DNA from: an uncultured Aquificaceae bacterium
Lineage (GTDB): Bacteria; Aquificota; Aquificia; Aquificales; Aquificaceae
NCBI GenBank assembly: GCA_938002625.1
Contig: CALLAD010000123.1
Coordinates: 1-7,654 of the forward strand
Reading direction: 5' to 3'
Length of the DNA stretch: 7,654 bases
Part shown: in pieces, positions 1 through 6,452 of the stretch
Numbering within the stretch: the first letter of the stretch is position 1
Layout of the letters: every line of letters starts with the position of its first letter
Made by a program: the position numbers and the translations under genes
Notes under the pieces: model-generated
What the model was told of the DNA's origin: nothing
The model's input: the letters and a program-made list of their open reading frames with translations, nothing else
Databases searched by the model: none

Positions 1-920
1 AGCTCTCTCTGCAAAAGGGTTTGTGGAACATCAAAATTATGCATACTTACAAGTTTTTGAGCTATAGCATTCTCTATAAGGGCTTTGTTGGTAGCTTCCA
101 ACTCTTTCTTTACCTCTTCCCTTAATTTTTCTTCCGCCTCCTCCCAAGTTTGGCCAAGACCAAGCTCCTTAGCAAAATCATCGCCCACCTCTGGAAGTCT
201 TTTTTCCTTAATACCCTTTATCTTTATTTCCACTTTAGCTTTCCCCGCTGGCTTACCTTCAACGTCATATAGGGTGATTTCTTCCAATATAAAACTATCC
301 CCTTCCCTTTTACCAATAAGCTCCTTCTCTATTTCCTCCCTGAGGGTTTTTAAACCTACAATTCCAGAGGTCTCTCCTTCTACAACTTCTCCTTCTTCTA
401 AATCCTCTATTTTATAATCCACAATAACCAAGTCCCCTTCCCTTATCTCCCTTTCGACTGGTTCCCATAGGGCATGCTCTTCCCTTATTTCCTCTATTTT
501 CTTTTTGAGAAGATCTTCGTTAAACTCCAATCTTTTTACCTCTATTGTAAGGTTATCAAGATCAGCCAGTTCAAAGCTTGGTGGTACTTCAAAAGCAACG
601 CTATAGCTTACCTTTTGATTTTCTTCTTGAAATTGGACTTCTTCAAGGTATATATCGGCCACGGGCTTTAAGCCGCTTTCCTTTATAGCATTTCCAAGGG
701 TGGCGTTAGCCACCTTTTTGCCCACTTCTTCTTGTATATAATCTTTGAATTTAGCCTTTATTATCCATAAGGGTGCCTTTCCCCTTCTAAATCCTTCTAC
801 TTCTGCCCTTTCCCTTAAGTAATTGTAAACTTCATCCGCGCTCTTTTTTACTATTTCCCCTTCTACTTCTACCCTTAAAAGCTTGAATAGGCCCGGCTTG
901 TCTTCTACGCTTACCTTCAT
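1..920 (-). CDS. tig: Trigger factor, ribosome-associated chaperone (C-terminal end cut off by window)
   Basis: This gene encodes the chaperone that binds ribosomal protein L23 at the exit tunnel and shields nascent chains. I translated 306 complete codons from the ATG at 918-920. The reading frame is open to the window edge, and the family is usually about 430-480 aa, so the end of the C-terminal domain is missing. Residues 1-115 form the ribosome-binding domain, with the signature GFRRGKAP at 43-50 (E. coli GFRKGKVP). Residues 155-240 occupy the place of the FKBP-like PPIase domain. The helical C-terminal chaperone domain follows, including the family-like DVPQTLLQRE at 297-306. The start is supported by a perfect AGGAGGT at 925-931. 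The PPIase part is divergent: the GFE segment around the key Phe (E. coli F198) reads EIE, with Ile197 at that place. It probably shares a transcript with the tRNA-Leu just upstream. Identity is confident; PPIase activity is doubtful. Confidence 0.95.
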   Translation of the reverse strand, partial: MKVSVEDKPGLFKLLRVEVEGEIVKKSADEVYNYLRERAEVEGFRRGKAPLWIIKAKFKDYIQEEVGKKVANATLGNAIKESGLKPVADIYLEEVQFQEENQKVSYSVAFEVPPSFELADLDNLTIEVKRLEFNEDLLKKKIEEIREEHALWEPVEREIREGDLVIVDYKIEDLEEGEVVEGETSGIVGLKTLREEIEKELIGKREGDSFILEEITLYDVEGKPAGKAKVEIKIKGIKEKRLPEVGDDFAKELGLGQTWEEAEEKLREEVKKELEATNKALIENAIAQKLVSMHNFDVPQTLLQRE

Positions 921-924
921 ATAT

Positions 925-931
925 ACCTCCT
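925..931 (-). promoter_or_regulatory. Ribosome binding site of tig
   Basis: A consensus AGGAGGT on the minus strand lies 4 nt before the tig ATG. It begins only 5 nt after the CCA end of the tRNA-Leu, so the whole leader between tRNA and start codon is 16 nt. There is no room here for a separate tig promoter. Confidence 0.85.
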
Positions 932-936
932 TTAAA

Positions 937-1022
937 TGGTGCGGGTGGAGGGAGTCGAACCCTCACGGGCTATGCCCACAGGATCCTAAGTCCTGCGCGT
1001 CTGCCAATTCCGCCACACCCGC
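937..1022 (-). tRNA. tRNA-Leu, anticodon UAG
   Basis: This is an 86-nt type II tRNA with encoded CCA (937-939) and discriminator A (940). The acceptor stem GCGGGTG pairs with CACCCGC at 941-947. The D arm is a GCG/CGC stem with GG in the loop. The anticodon stem CAGGA/TCCTG encloses the loop CTTAGGA, giving anticodon TAG (986-988), which reads CUA and neighbouring Leu codons. The long variable arm contains a GGGC/GCCC stem, as expected for Leu, and the T arm is GAGGG-TTCGACT-CCCTC. All arms pair fully, so the gene looks functional. It sits 16 nt upstream of tig in the same orientation and is probably co-transcribed with it. Confidence 0.97.
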
Positions 1023-1036
1023 TCTGGAATAAAAAA

Positions 1037-1062
1037 ATTATAATATATCCCCCTTTATTCAA
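1037..1062 (-). promoter_or_regulatory. Candidate promoter for tRNA-Leu and tig
   Basis: On the minus strand a perfect TATAAT (1037-1042) lies 14 nt before the tRNA 5' end, which would place a start site about 7-8 nt ahead of the mature tRNA. A possible -35, TTGAAT (1057-1062), is separated by only 14 bp, shorter than the usual 16-18. The -10 is convincing and the -35 is weak. A G-rich run (GGGGG) lies between them. Confidence 0.55.
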
Positions 1063-1143
1063 CTGGTTAATTTACGTAGATTCTTGCAAAGGAAGATATT
1101 TATCATCTTAAATCCAGTACAATCTTTTATATTTAGTAAAAGA
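1063..1143 (+). promoter_or_regulatory. Leader region of the rightward gene set; weak promoter candidates only
   Basis: A promoter for the six-gene rightward set is expected here because the tRNA/tig unit diverges from it. Candidates are TTGCAA (1084-1089) with TTAAAT 18 bp later (1108-1113), or the -10-like TACAAT (1118-1123) and TATATT (1128-1133), both without a good -35. None is persuasive. The 60 nt before the ATG at 1144 also stay open in frame back to a TTG at 1084, which I regard as leader rather than coding. I see no inverted repeat that would suggest an operator or a riboswitch. Confidence 0.3.
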
Positions 1144-2319
1144 ATGAAAAAGCGTATAGAACTCTCCTTGGATGTTTTACAAAAATGCGTAAAGTGTGGT
1201 TTATGCAAATCCGTATGTCCTACGTATCCATACATTGAAGAGGAGGGTGGATACGCCCGTGGAAGGCTTGCCCTTGCCGAGATGGTTTTAAAGGGTGAAA
1301 TGCCTCTTAATTGGGAGGTATCAAGCCAATGGGATGCATGCGCCATGTGTAGAAGGTGTGAATGGATATGCCCAAACAACGTGGAGTATAAGGAGATTCT
1401 TGTAAGCGCAAGGGAATTACAAGGAAAGAGTATTGTTAAAAGCCTTGGTTTAAAGGCTCTTGAGTTTATACAATCAGAGGTAGGTAGAAAGGTTATAAAG
1501 TTTGCTGGTAAATTAGTACAATCCCTGCCCTTCAAAGAGATAAAAACACCTTTCCCAACAGGAGCGGTAAAATTTATGCCAAAACCCACGGCAAAAGCCT
1601 TTGATTTAAGGGGTAAGGTTTTTAAGGCTGAAGAGGAAAAGGGTAAATTGCTCTTCTTTACTGGATGTATGATTGATGCCTTTTATGGAAAAACGGGTGA
1701 AAGCGTTATAAAGCTTATGAACAAGGCAGGCTATACGGTAATAGTACCAAAAGATATAAAGTGCTGTGGAGCTCCCCATTATTATTCGGGGGATAAAAAA
1801 AGCTTTGAAAAACTAAAGGAACACAACTTAAGGGAGATGGAAAGCTACTCTTTTGATGCTGTAGTGGTAGCCTGTCCAACTTGCGGCGGAGCATTGCAGG
1901 AGGACTATAAAATTTCAAAACCTGTCTATGACTTTGCAGAAATAGTTTTCAAGAGTCAAATAAAGTTTAAAGGCTCTGGAAGAATACTAACCTTCCATGT
2001 TCCTTGCCATTCATACAGTGCCATGAAGGTAAAGGATGGAGTTTTTTATGGGGTAATGGAAAAAATAGAGGGTGATGAAGTAAGAAGGGCTCAAAAAGAC
2101 AAATCCTGTTGTGGCTTTGCTGGCCTCTTTTCCATAACAAACCCAAGGCTTTCTGATCAAATACAAAAGGAAAAAATAGAAGACCTTAAGGAAACTAAGG
2201 CAAATATCATTCTTACCACATGCCCGGGATGTGTTTTGAATTTAAAGGATGGTGTTAAAAAACATAAGACGGGTCAAGAAGTTATGCATCTTGCCGATTA
2301 TCTTGCGGAAAGTTTATAG
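1144..2319 (+). CDS. (Fe-S)-binding protein of the GlcF/LutA/GlpC type
   Basis: This is a 391-aa electron-transfer subunit of the kind that passes electrons from a flavin 2-hydroxyacid dehydrogenase (glycolate, lactate or glycerol-3-phosphate) towards the quinone pool. Two ferredoxin-like 4Fe-4S motifs are visible: C15-C18-C21-C25P and C66-C69-C72-C76P. Two cysteine-rich CCG domains follow. The first has C175, C207-C208 and C244-x2-C247; the second has C288, C322-C323 and C360-x2-C363. Length matches E. coli GlcF (about 407 aa), and no Cys ligand is missing. I chose the ATG at 1144 over an in-frame TTG 60 nt upstream because the family begins just before the first cluster; neither has a strong Shine-Dalgarno. 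It is first in the rightward set, 14 bp before the epimerase gene. No flavin subunit (GlcD-like) lies in the window, so its substrate cannot be told. Confidence 0.85.
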   Translation: MKKRIELSLDVLQKCVKCGLCKSVCPTYPYIEEEGGYARGRLALAEMVLKGEMPLNWEVSSQWDACAMCRRCEWICPNNVEYKEILVSARELQGKSIVKSLGLKALEFIQSEVGRKVIKFAGKLVQSLPFKEIKTPFPTGAVKFMPKPTAKAFDLRGKVFKAEEEKGKLLFFTGCMIDAFYGKTGESVIKLMNKAGYTVIVPKDIKCCGAPHYYSGDKKSFEKLKEHNLREMESYSFDAVVVACPTCGGALQEDYKISKPVYDFAEIVFKSQIKFKGSGRILTFHVPCHSYSAMKVKDGVFYGVMEKIEGDEVRRAQKDKSCCGFAGLFSITNPRLSDQIQKEKIEDLKETKANIILTTCPGCVLNLKDGVKKHKTGQEVMHLADYLAESL

Positions 2320-2333
2320 TAAAATATAGATCA

Positions 2334-3314
2334 ATGAGAATATTAGTCACTGGGGGAGCTGGATATATAGGCTCCCATATGGTAAAGCTGCTTGGAGAGA
2401 AGGGTTTTGAAGTTCTCACCATTGATAACCTATCCGAAGGGAATGCATGGGCTGTTCTGTATGGTGAATTACAAGTCTTGGATCTTTTAAACTACAAAGC
2501 TTTGGAAGATATTCTTTTGGACTTTAAGCCAGAGGCTGTGATCCATTTTGCGGCCAAGGTAAAGGTTCCAGAAAGCGTAGAAAAGCCCCTTTTGTACTAT
2601 GAAAACAATTTTTTGGGTACCATAAACCTTCTTCAGGCAATGCAAAGGGCTGGCACAAAATACTTGATTTTTTCCTCCACTGCGGCAGTTTATGGAATAC
2701 CCAAGACTATACCAGTAAAGGAAAGCGATCCAACGGAGCCCATAAACCCTTATGGATGGAGCAAGCTTTTTGCAGAAAGGGCAATAAAAGATTTCTCTTC
2801 TACAACGGATTTAAAGTATGCCATACTTAGATACTTTAACGTGGCTGGCGCCGATCCAGAGGCAAAGATAGGTCAGGTAAGCAAAAATCCAACCCACCTT
2901 ATACTAAGGGCTGTTAAGGTAGCCACTGGACAAATTCCATACCTTGAAGTATTTGGTACCGATTATGATACACCCGATGGTACTTGCATAAGGGACTTTA
3001 TACACGTAATGGATTTATGCGAAGCCCACCTTAGAGCATTGGAATATTTAATAGAGGGCGGAGAAAGTGATACCTTCAACGTAGGATACGGCAGGGGATA
3101 TTCGGTTTTGGAGGTTATAAACAAGGTAAAAGAGATTTCTGGAGTGGATTTTAAAGTAGTATACAAAGACAGAAGAAAGGGTGATCCTCCAGCCTTAGTA
3201 GCCGATAATAGAAAGTTAATTGAGATATTAAAATGGCAACCTAAATACGATAATCTGGATTTTATCATACAAACAGCTTTAAATTGGGAAAAAGCTTATA
3301 TTTATTCTACATGA
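2334..3314 (+). CDS. galE: UDP-glucose 4-epimerase (GalE family)
   Basis: A 326-aa extended short-chain dehydrogenase/reductase that most likely interconverts UDP-glucose and UDP-galactose (or their N-acetyl forms) for surface polysaccharide in the cytoplasm. The N-terminal Rossmann fold carries TGGAGYIGSH (6-15) and the acid D31. The catalytic residues are T116 (in FSSTAAVYG) and the Y140xxxK144 pair in PYGWSK. The NVAGADP segment (169-175), RDFIHVMDL (220-228) and GRGYSVLEV (253-261) are typical of GalE and place it close to that branch of the family. Length is normal (E. coli 338). The position equivalent to E. coli Y299/human C307, which gates N-acetylated substrates, is L288 by my alignment, so substrate range may be wider than UDP-Gal. 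Its TGA overlaps the ATG of the next gene (ATGA), suggesting translational coupling. Confidence 0.9.
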   Translation: MRILVTGGAGYIGSHMVKLLGEKGFEVLTIDNLSEGNAWAVLYGELQVLDLLNYKALEDILLDFKPEAVIHFAAKVKVPESVEKPLLYYENNFLGTINLLQAMQRAGTKYLIFSSTAAVYGIPKTIPVKESDPTEPINPYGWSKLFAERAIKDFSSTTDLKYAILRYFNVAGADPEAKIGQVSKNPTHLILRAVKVATGQIPYLEVFGTDYDTPDGTCIRDFIHVMDLCEAHLRALEYLIEGGESDTFNVGYGRGYSVLEVINKVKEISGVDFKVVYKDRRKGDPPALVADNRKLIEILKWQPKYDNLDFIIQTALNWEKAYIYST

Positions 3315-3622
3315 TAGAGCTTGATATCTTGGAAAGGTTAAAGGAGATAAAAGACCCAGAAATACCCATAGACATAGTAAGCTTAGGGCTCATTTATGGT
3401 ATATATGTAAAGAAGGATATTGCATACATAGACATGACTTTGACCGTTCCCTCCTGCCCTGCAAGGGGTTTTTTTGCTGAGCATATAAGGGAGCACATAC
3501 TAAAAAACTTTCCAAATTTAAAGGATGTGGTGGTAAACTTTATTTTTGAGCCTGCATGGAGCAAGGATAAAATATCTGAAGAGGGTTTACAAAAACTGAG
3601 GAGTATGGGATGGAATATTTAA
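3311..3622 (+). CDS. MIP18/DUF59-family (SufT/PaaD-like) iron-sulfur assembly protein
   Basis: A 103-aa single-domain protein of the family that helps mature Fe-S proteins; bacterial SufT and PaaD and eukaryotic CIA2 are members. Visible family features are DPEIPIDIVSLGLIYGI (15-31), the TVPSCPARG segment with the conserved Cys49, and a C-terminal EPAWSKDKISEEG (80-92) resembling the PPWxxxxMSEE pattern of PaaD-like members. I chose the ATG at 3311, which overlaps the galE stop as ATGA. An in-frame TTG 27 nt upstream would add nine residues unlike the family. The gene overlaps the next one by 13 bp. The Fe-S protein at the head of this gene set is a plausible but unproven client. Confidence 0.88.
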   Translation: MIELDILERLKEIKDPEIPIDIVSLGLIYGIYVKKDIAYIDMTLTVPSCPARGFFAEHIREHILKNFPNLKDVVVNFIFEPAWSKDKISEEGLQKLRSMGWNI

Positions 3623-4095
3623 AGGATAAATTTAGAACATTGGCAGAAGCCATTGAAAGGGAATCGGTACTAATCCACCGTGCAGCCCTAATAGATGGCT
3701 ACAGAGATATACATAAACTTAGTAAGCTTGGTATAGACAGGATTATCAAAAAGGCTACCAATTATGGTGGTAAAAAAGGAGCAAAGATACTGAAAGAGAG
3801 ATATAACATATATGTAGACAGACTTGACGAAGCCCTTGATATACTAACCATAATAGCTGAATCCTCCCGCCTTTTGGATGTTTTTGAATACGACCTTGAT
3901 AAGATGGAAATTTTCGTTGATGGCTCTATACTGGTTGAGGCGGTTGGTGAGAGTAAAAAGCCTACATGTGAGCCCATGGCTGGCTTTTTTGAGGGTTTTT
4001 TAAGCGAGTTTTTGGAAAAGAATATAAGCGTAAAAGAAATAGCCTGCAGGGCGCAGGGTAATGAGAGGTGTATTTTTAAAATAGTGCAGAAGTAA
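3610..4095 (+). CDS. Stand-alone V4R-domain (4-vinyl-reductase-like) protein with a predicted zinc site
   Basis: A 161-aa soluble protein. The first 70 or so residues are helical and basic. The C-terminal half is a V4R domain, ending in the typical pattern C120-EPMAGFFEG, then E143 and C146, then C154-IFK. The spacing (Cys to Cys 26, Glu three residues before the second Cys, next Cys 8 on) is the one I recall for the zinc ligands of the phenol sensor MopR (C155, E178, C181, C189). V4R domains bind small hydrophobic ligands in XylR/DmpR/MopR-type activators and occur in BchJ. No DNA-binding, ATPase or other output domain is present, so function is unknown. The ATG overlaps the preceding gene by 13 bp and has TGAGGAGT about 6 nt upstream. 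The next gene starts 1 bp after its stop. The domain call is firm; ligand and role are open. Confidence 0.82.
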   Translation: MEYLKDKFRTLAEAIERESVLIHRAALIDGYRDIHKLSKLGIDRIIKKATNYGGKKGAKILKERYNIYVDRLDEALDILTIIAESSRLLDVFEYDLDKMEIFVDGSILVEAVGESKKPTCEPMAGFFEGFLSEFLEKNISVKEIACRAQGNERCIFKIVQK

Positions 4096-4096
4096 A

Positions 4097-4495
4097 ATGG
4101 CCACATTTAAGGTAAAAACTACAAAACATACAAGCTTTGTAAACATCACCAATCAGGTAAGGGAGATAGTTAGAAATTCAAGGGTAAATTCTGGCCTTTG
4201 TATTGTTTACGTACCCCATACTACGGCATGTGTTTTAATAAACGAGGGTGCAGATCCCGATGTAATAAGAGATATAGCTTATTCCTTAGAAAAATTAATA
4301 CCTTGGAAGGACAATTATGCCCATTCGGAGGGTAACTCTGCAGCCCATATAAGAAGTGCTATAATAGGCAATTCAAGGATTATCCCTATAGAAAACGGAG
4401 ATTTGCTTTTGGGCACATGGGAGTCTATATTTCTTGTAGATTTTGATGGACCAAGAGAGAGAAAAGTAATAGTAAAGATTATAGAAGGCAAATAG
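4097..4495 (+). CDS. yjbQ: YjbQ/UPF0047 family protein
   Basis: A 132-aa protein of the small, widely conserved YjbQ family (secondary thiamine-phosphate synthase enzyme in many annotations; the in vivo role is unsettled). It shows the full family signature: HTTACVLINE (41-50), YAHSEGNSAAH (74-84), IIGNSRIIPIENG (89-101), TWESIFLVDFDGPR (107-120). H41, H76, H84 and nearby acidic residues are the likely metal and substrate contacts. Length is normal. The junction with the V4R gene is TAA-A-ATG with no clear Shine-Dalgarno, so translation probably depends on ribosomes finishing the upstream gene. Its stop codon lies within the Shine-Dalgarno region of rseP. Confidence 0.92.
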   Translation: MATFKVKTTKHTSFVNITNQVREIVRNSRVNSGLCIVYVPHTTACVLINEGADPDVIRDIAYSLEKLIPWKDNYAHSEGNSAAHIRSAIIGNSRIIPIENGDLLLGTWESIFLVDFDGPRERKVIVKIIEGK

Positions 4496-4499
4496 GAGG
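4494..4499 (+). promoter_or_regulatory. Ribosome binding site of rseP
   Basis: AGGAGG sits 5 nt before the ATG at 4505 and overlaps the yjbQ stop codon. It is the strongest ribosome binding site in the rightward set and fixes the rseP start. Confidence 0.85.
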
Positions 4500-4504
4500 A
4501 AAGG

Positions 4505-5800
4505 ATGGAATATGTAATAGGTTTTTTAGTTTTAATAGGTGTTCTTATATGGTTTCATGAATTGGGACACTTTTTAATGGCAAAGCTTTTTGGTGTAAAG
4601 GTGGAGATTTTTTCCATAGGCTTTGGTCCTGTGCTTGTTAGTAAGAAATTGGGTGAAACAGAATATAGAATATCCGCCATACCCCTTGGGGGCTTTGTAA
4701 AGCTATATGGAGAGGAGGATCAAATAGAGGATCCAAGAAGCTTCTCTTCAAAAGCCAATTGGCAAAAGATCCTTATAGCCTTTGGTGGCCCGCTCTTTAA
4801 CTTTATACTTGCCATACTTTTGTTTGCCCTTTTGGCTTTTGTTGGTAGGGAAGTTCCCAAGTATATCTACGAAAAGCCAGTGGTTGGGCATGTTATAGAA
4901 AATAGCCTTGCCCAAAAGCTTGGCATTAAAGAGGGTGATGTAATCCAAAGTATAAACGCAAAAAGGGTGGAAACATGGAAGGACGTAGAAAGGGCATTTT
5001 TTGAAAATATACTAAGTAAGGAATGGAGAGTTGAAGTATTAAGGGATGGAAAGCCCTTATCCCTTTATGCCCAAGCAAGCGTAGAAAAATCCTCTGGCTT
5101 TGGTGCTGAACCTTTCCTACCACCTATTGTAGGATTTGTGGTAAAAGATAGCCCAGCCTTTCAGGTTGGTATAATGCAAGGGGATAGGATATTAAAGGTA
5201 AACGGCAGGGAAGTTAAAGGATGGTACCAGTTTGTAAGCTATGTAAGGGAATCGGAAGGTAAACCAATAAGCCTTACCATAGAAAGGCAAGGAACAGTGC
5301 TGGAAAAAACCCTTATACCTACAATGGACCCAAATAGAAAAGTGCCCGTAATTGGTATTGGTCCCTATGTGGAAATGGTAAAAGTAGAAAAACCCTTGAA
5401 TAAATCAATTCTTGAAGGAATAGATAGAACCTATCAACTTAGTTTATTATCCCTAAAAGCCTTGTGGCAATTGATAACAGGTGGGCTTTCTCCAAAAACC
5501 CTTGGTGGGCCTATAGCCATAGCACAGATGGCTGGTGAATCTGCTCAACAGGGAATTCTTCCCTTTATAGGTATGATGGCTTTTATATCGGTACAGCTTG
5601 CCATTTTTAACCTTATACCCCTGCCCGTTCTTGATGGAGGCCTTATACTTCTTTTCTTGATAGAATCCATAAGGAGAAAGCCTCTCTCTCCAAAGTTCAA
5701 AGAGGCATGGGTAAGGATGGGTTATGCCATTATAATAGCCCTTGCAAGTTTTGTGATAATAAACGATATTCTAAGGCTTATAAGCGGGAATAAGTTTTAA
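4505..5800 (+). CDS. rseP: Site-2 metalloprotease RseP (M50 family), inner membrane
   Basis: A 431-aa intramembrane zinc protease that cleaves transmembrane segments of anti-sigma factors and leftover signal peptides. The first membrane segment (about 4-26) holds the catalytic H18-E19-L-G-H22. The second membrane segment is about 90-113. Two tandem PDZ domains follow, about 127-195 and 207-273, each with a recognisable GD-I/xVNG core. The third zinc ligand is D377 in [10 protein letters not shown] (370-379), and a last membrane helix lies at about 403-425. All catalytic motifs are intact and length is close to E. coli RseP (450 aa). No anti-sigma or sigma factor gene lies nearby, so the substrate is unknown. 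The TAA overlaps the stop of the convergent transaldolase gene by 4 bp, and no terminator is visible. Confidence 0.95.
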   Translation: MEYVIGFLVLIGVLIWFHELGHFLMAKLFGVKVEIFSIGFGPVLVSKKLGETEYRISAIPLGGFVKLYGEEDQIEDPRSFSSKANWQKILIAFGGPLFNFILAILLFALLAFVGREVPKYIYEKPVVGHVIENSLAQKLGIKEGDVIQSINAKRVETWKDVERAFFENILSKEWRVEVLRDGKPLSLYAQASVEKSSGFGAEPFLPPIVGFVVKDSPAFQVGIMQGDRILKVNGREVKGWYQFVSYVRESEGKPISLTIERQGTVLEKTLIPTMDPNRKVPVIGIGPYVEMVKVEKPLNKSILEGIDRTYQLSLLSLKALWQLITGGLSPKTLGGPIAIAQMAGESAQQGILPFIGMMAFISVQLAIFNLIPLPVLDGGLILLFLIESIRRKPLSPKFKEAWVRMGYAIIIALASFVIINDILRLISGNKF

Positions 5801-6450
5801 AAGGGCCTTTGGGGAACCTTTTCCCAATCCTTTAAAAATAGCTCAATTCCCCTGTCCGTTAGGGGATGATGGAAGAGTTTTTTCATCACATCAAAGGGCA
5901 TGGTGCATATGTCGGCTCCTATTAGGGCTGCTTCCAGCACATGCATAGGATGTCTCACGCTTGCTACTATTATTTGTGTATCTATCTCGTAATTGTTGAA
6001 TATCTGCACTATGTCCCTTACAATCTTCATACCATCATTGGACACATCATCCAACCTTCCTACAAAGGGAGAAACAAAGCTTGCACCAGCCTTCCCTGCA
6101 ATTAAGGCCTGCACAGGTGAAAATACCAAAGTAACGTTGGTGGGTATTCCTTCGGATTCAAGCTCTTGAACAGCCTTTATACCTTCTGGGGTCATAGGTA
6201 TTTTTACAACAACATTGTCTCCAAGCTCGGCAAGCCTTTTACCTTGTTCAACCATACCCTTTGCATCATTTGCCACAGTTTCCACGCTTACTGGACCATC
6301 CACCAGTTTAAGAATTTCCTTGACTACTTCCATAAAGGGTCTTCCAGTTTTGGCTATCAAGCTTGGGTTTGTGGTTACACCATCCAATATACCCCAATCA
6401 AGGGCCTGTTTTATCTCATCTATCATACCTGTATCCAAGAAAAACTGCAT
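5797..6450 (-). CDS. tal: Small (type 3, FSA-like) transaldolase
   Basis: A 217-aa TIM-barrel class I aldolase that moves a dihydroxyacetone unit between sedoheptulose-7-phosphate and glyceraldehyde-3-phosphate in the non-oxidative pentose phosphate pathway. Seen in the sequence are LDTG with D6, GVTTNPSL (24-31), the Schiff-base K83 in [16 protein letters not shown] (104-111), and SPFVGRLDD (127-135). Two positions separate transaldolases from fructose-6-phosphate aldolases: E57 here (Gln59 in E. coli FsaA) and F129 here (Tyr131 in FsaA). Both are of the transaldolase kind. The ATG has AGGAGGT 6 nt upstream, located inside the end of the thioredoxin-like gene, from which it is separated by 2 bp. 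It is last in the leftward operon. Length is normal for the small family. Confidence 0.9.
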   Translation of the reverse strand: MQFFLDTGMIDEIKQALDWGILDGVTTNPSLIAKTGRPFMEVVKEILKLVDGPVSVETVANDAKGMVEQGKRLAELGDNVVVKIPMTPEGIKAVQELESEGIPTNVTLVFSPVQALIAGKAGASFVSPFVGRLDDVSNDGMKIVRDIVQIFNNYEIDTQIIVASVRHPMHVLEAALIGADICTMPFDVMKKLFHHPLTDRGIELFLKDWEKVPQRPF

Positions 6451-6452
6451 CC

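Noticed and set aside
85..671. Open plus-strand frames opposite tig (110 aa and 65 aa)
   Set aside because: They are antisense to a clear trigger factor gene, rich in Ser/Phe/Leu as expected for the reverse complement of Lys/Glu-rich coding, and have no ribosome binding site.
1084..1143. In-frame extension of the GlcF-like protein from a TTG
   Set aside because: It adds 20 residues not expected for the family, overlaps the likely promoter region and lacks a Shine-Dalgarno; the ATG at 1144 is preferred.
5776..5785. Perfect palindrome GCTTATAAGC
   Set aside because: It has no loop, occurs once, and lies within the rseP coding sequence; chance is the simplest explanation.
5777..5798. Possible rightward terminator: CTTAT/ATAAG stem with TTTT at the end of rseP
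   Set aside because: The stem is only 5 AT-rich pairs with an 8-nt loop, inside coding sequence, and would not be stable, least of all in a thermophile.
5811..5827. Imperfect hairpin TGGGGAA...TTCCCA after rseP
   Set aside because: It has a bulge, few pairs and no following T-run on the plus strand; it lies in the transaldolase coding region and is explained by codons.
5797..6450. Reading the small aldolase as fructose-6-phosphate aldolase
   Set aside because: The discriminating positions are Glu57 and Phe129, as in transaldolases, rather than Gln and Tyr as in E. coli FsaA.
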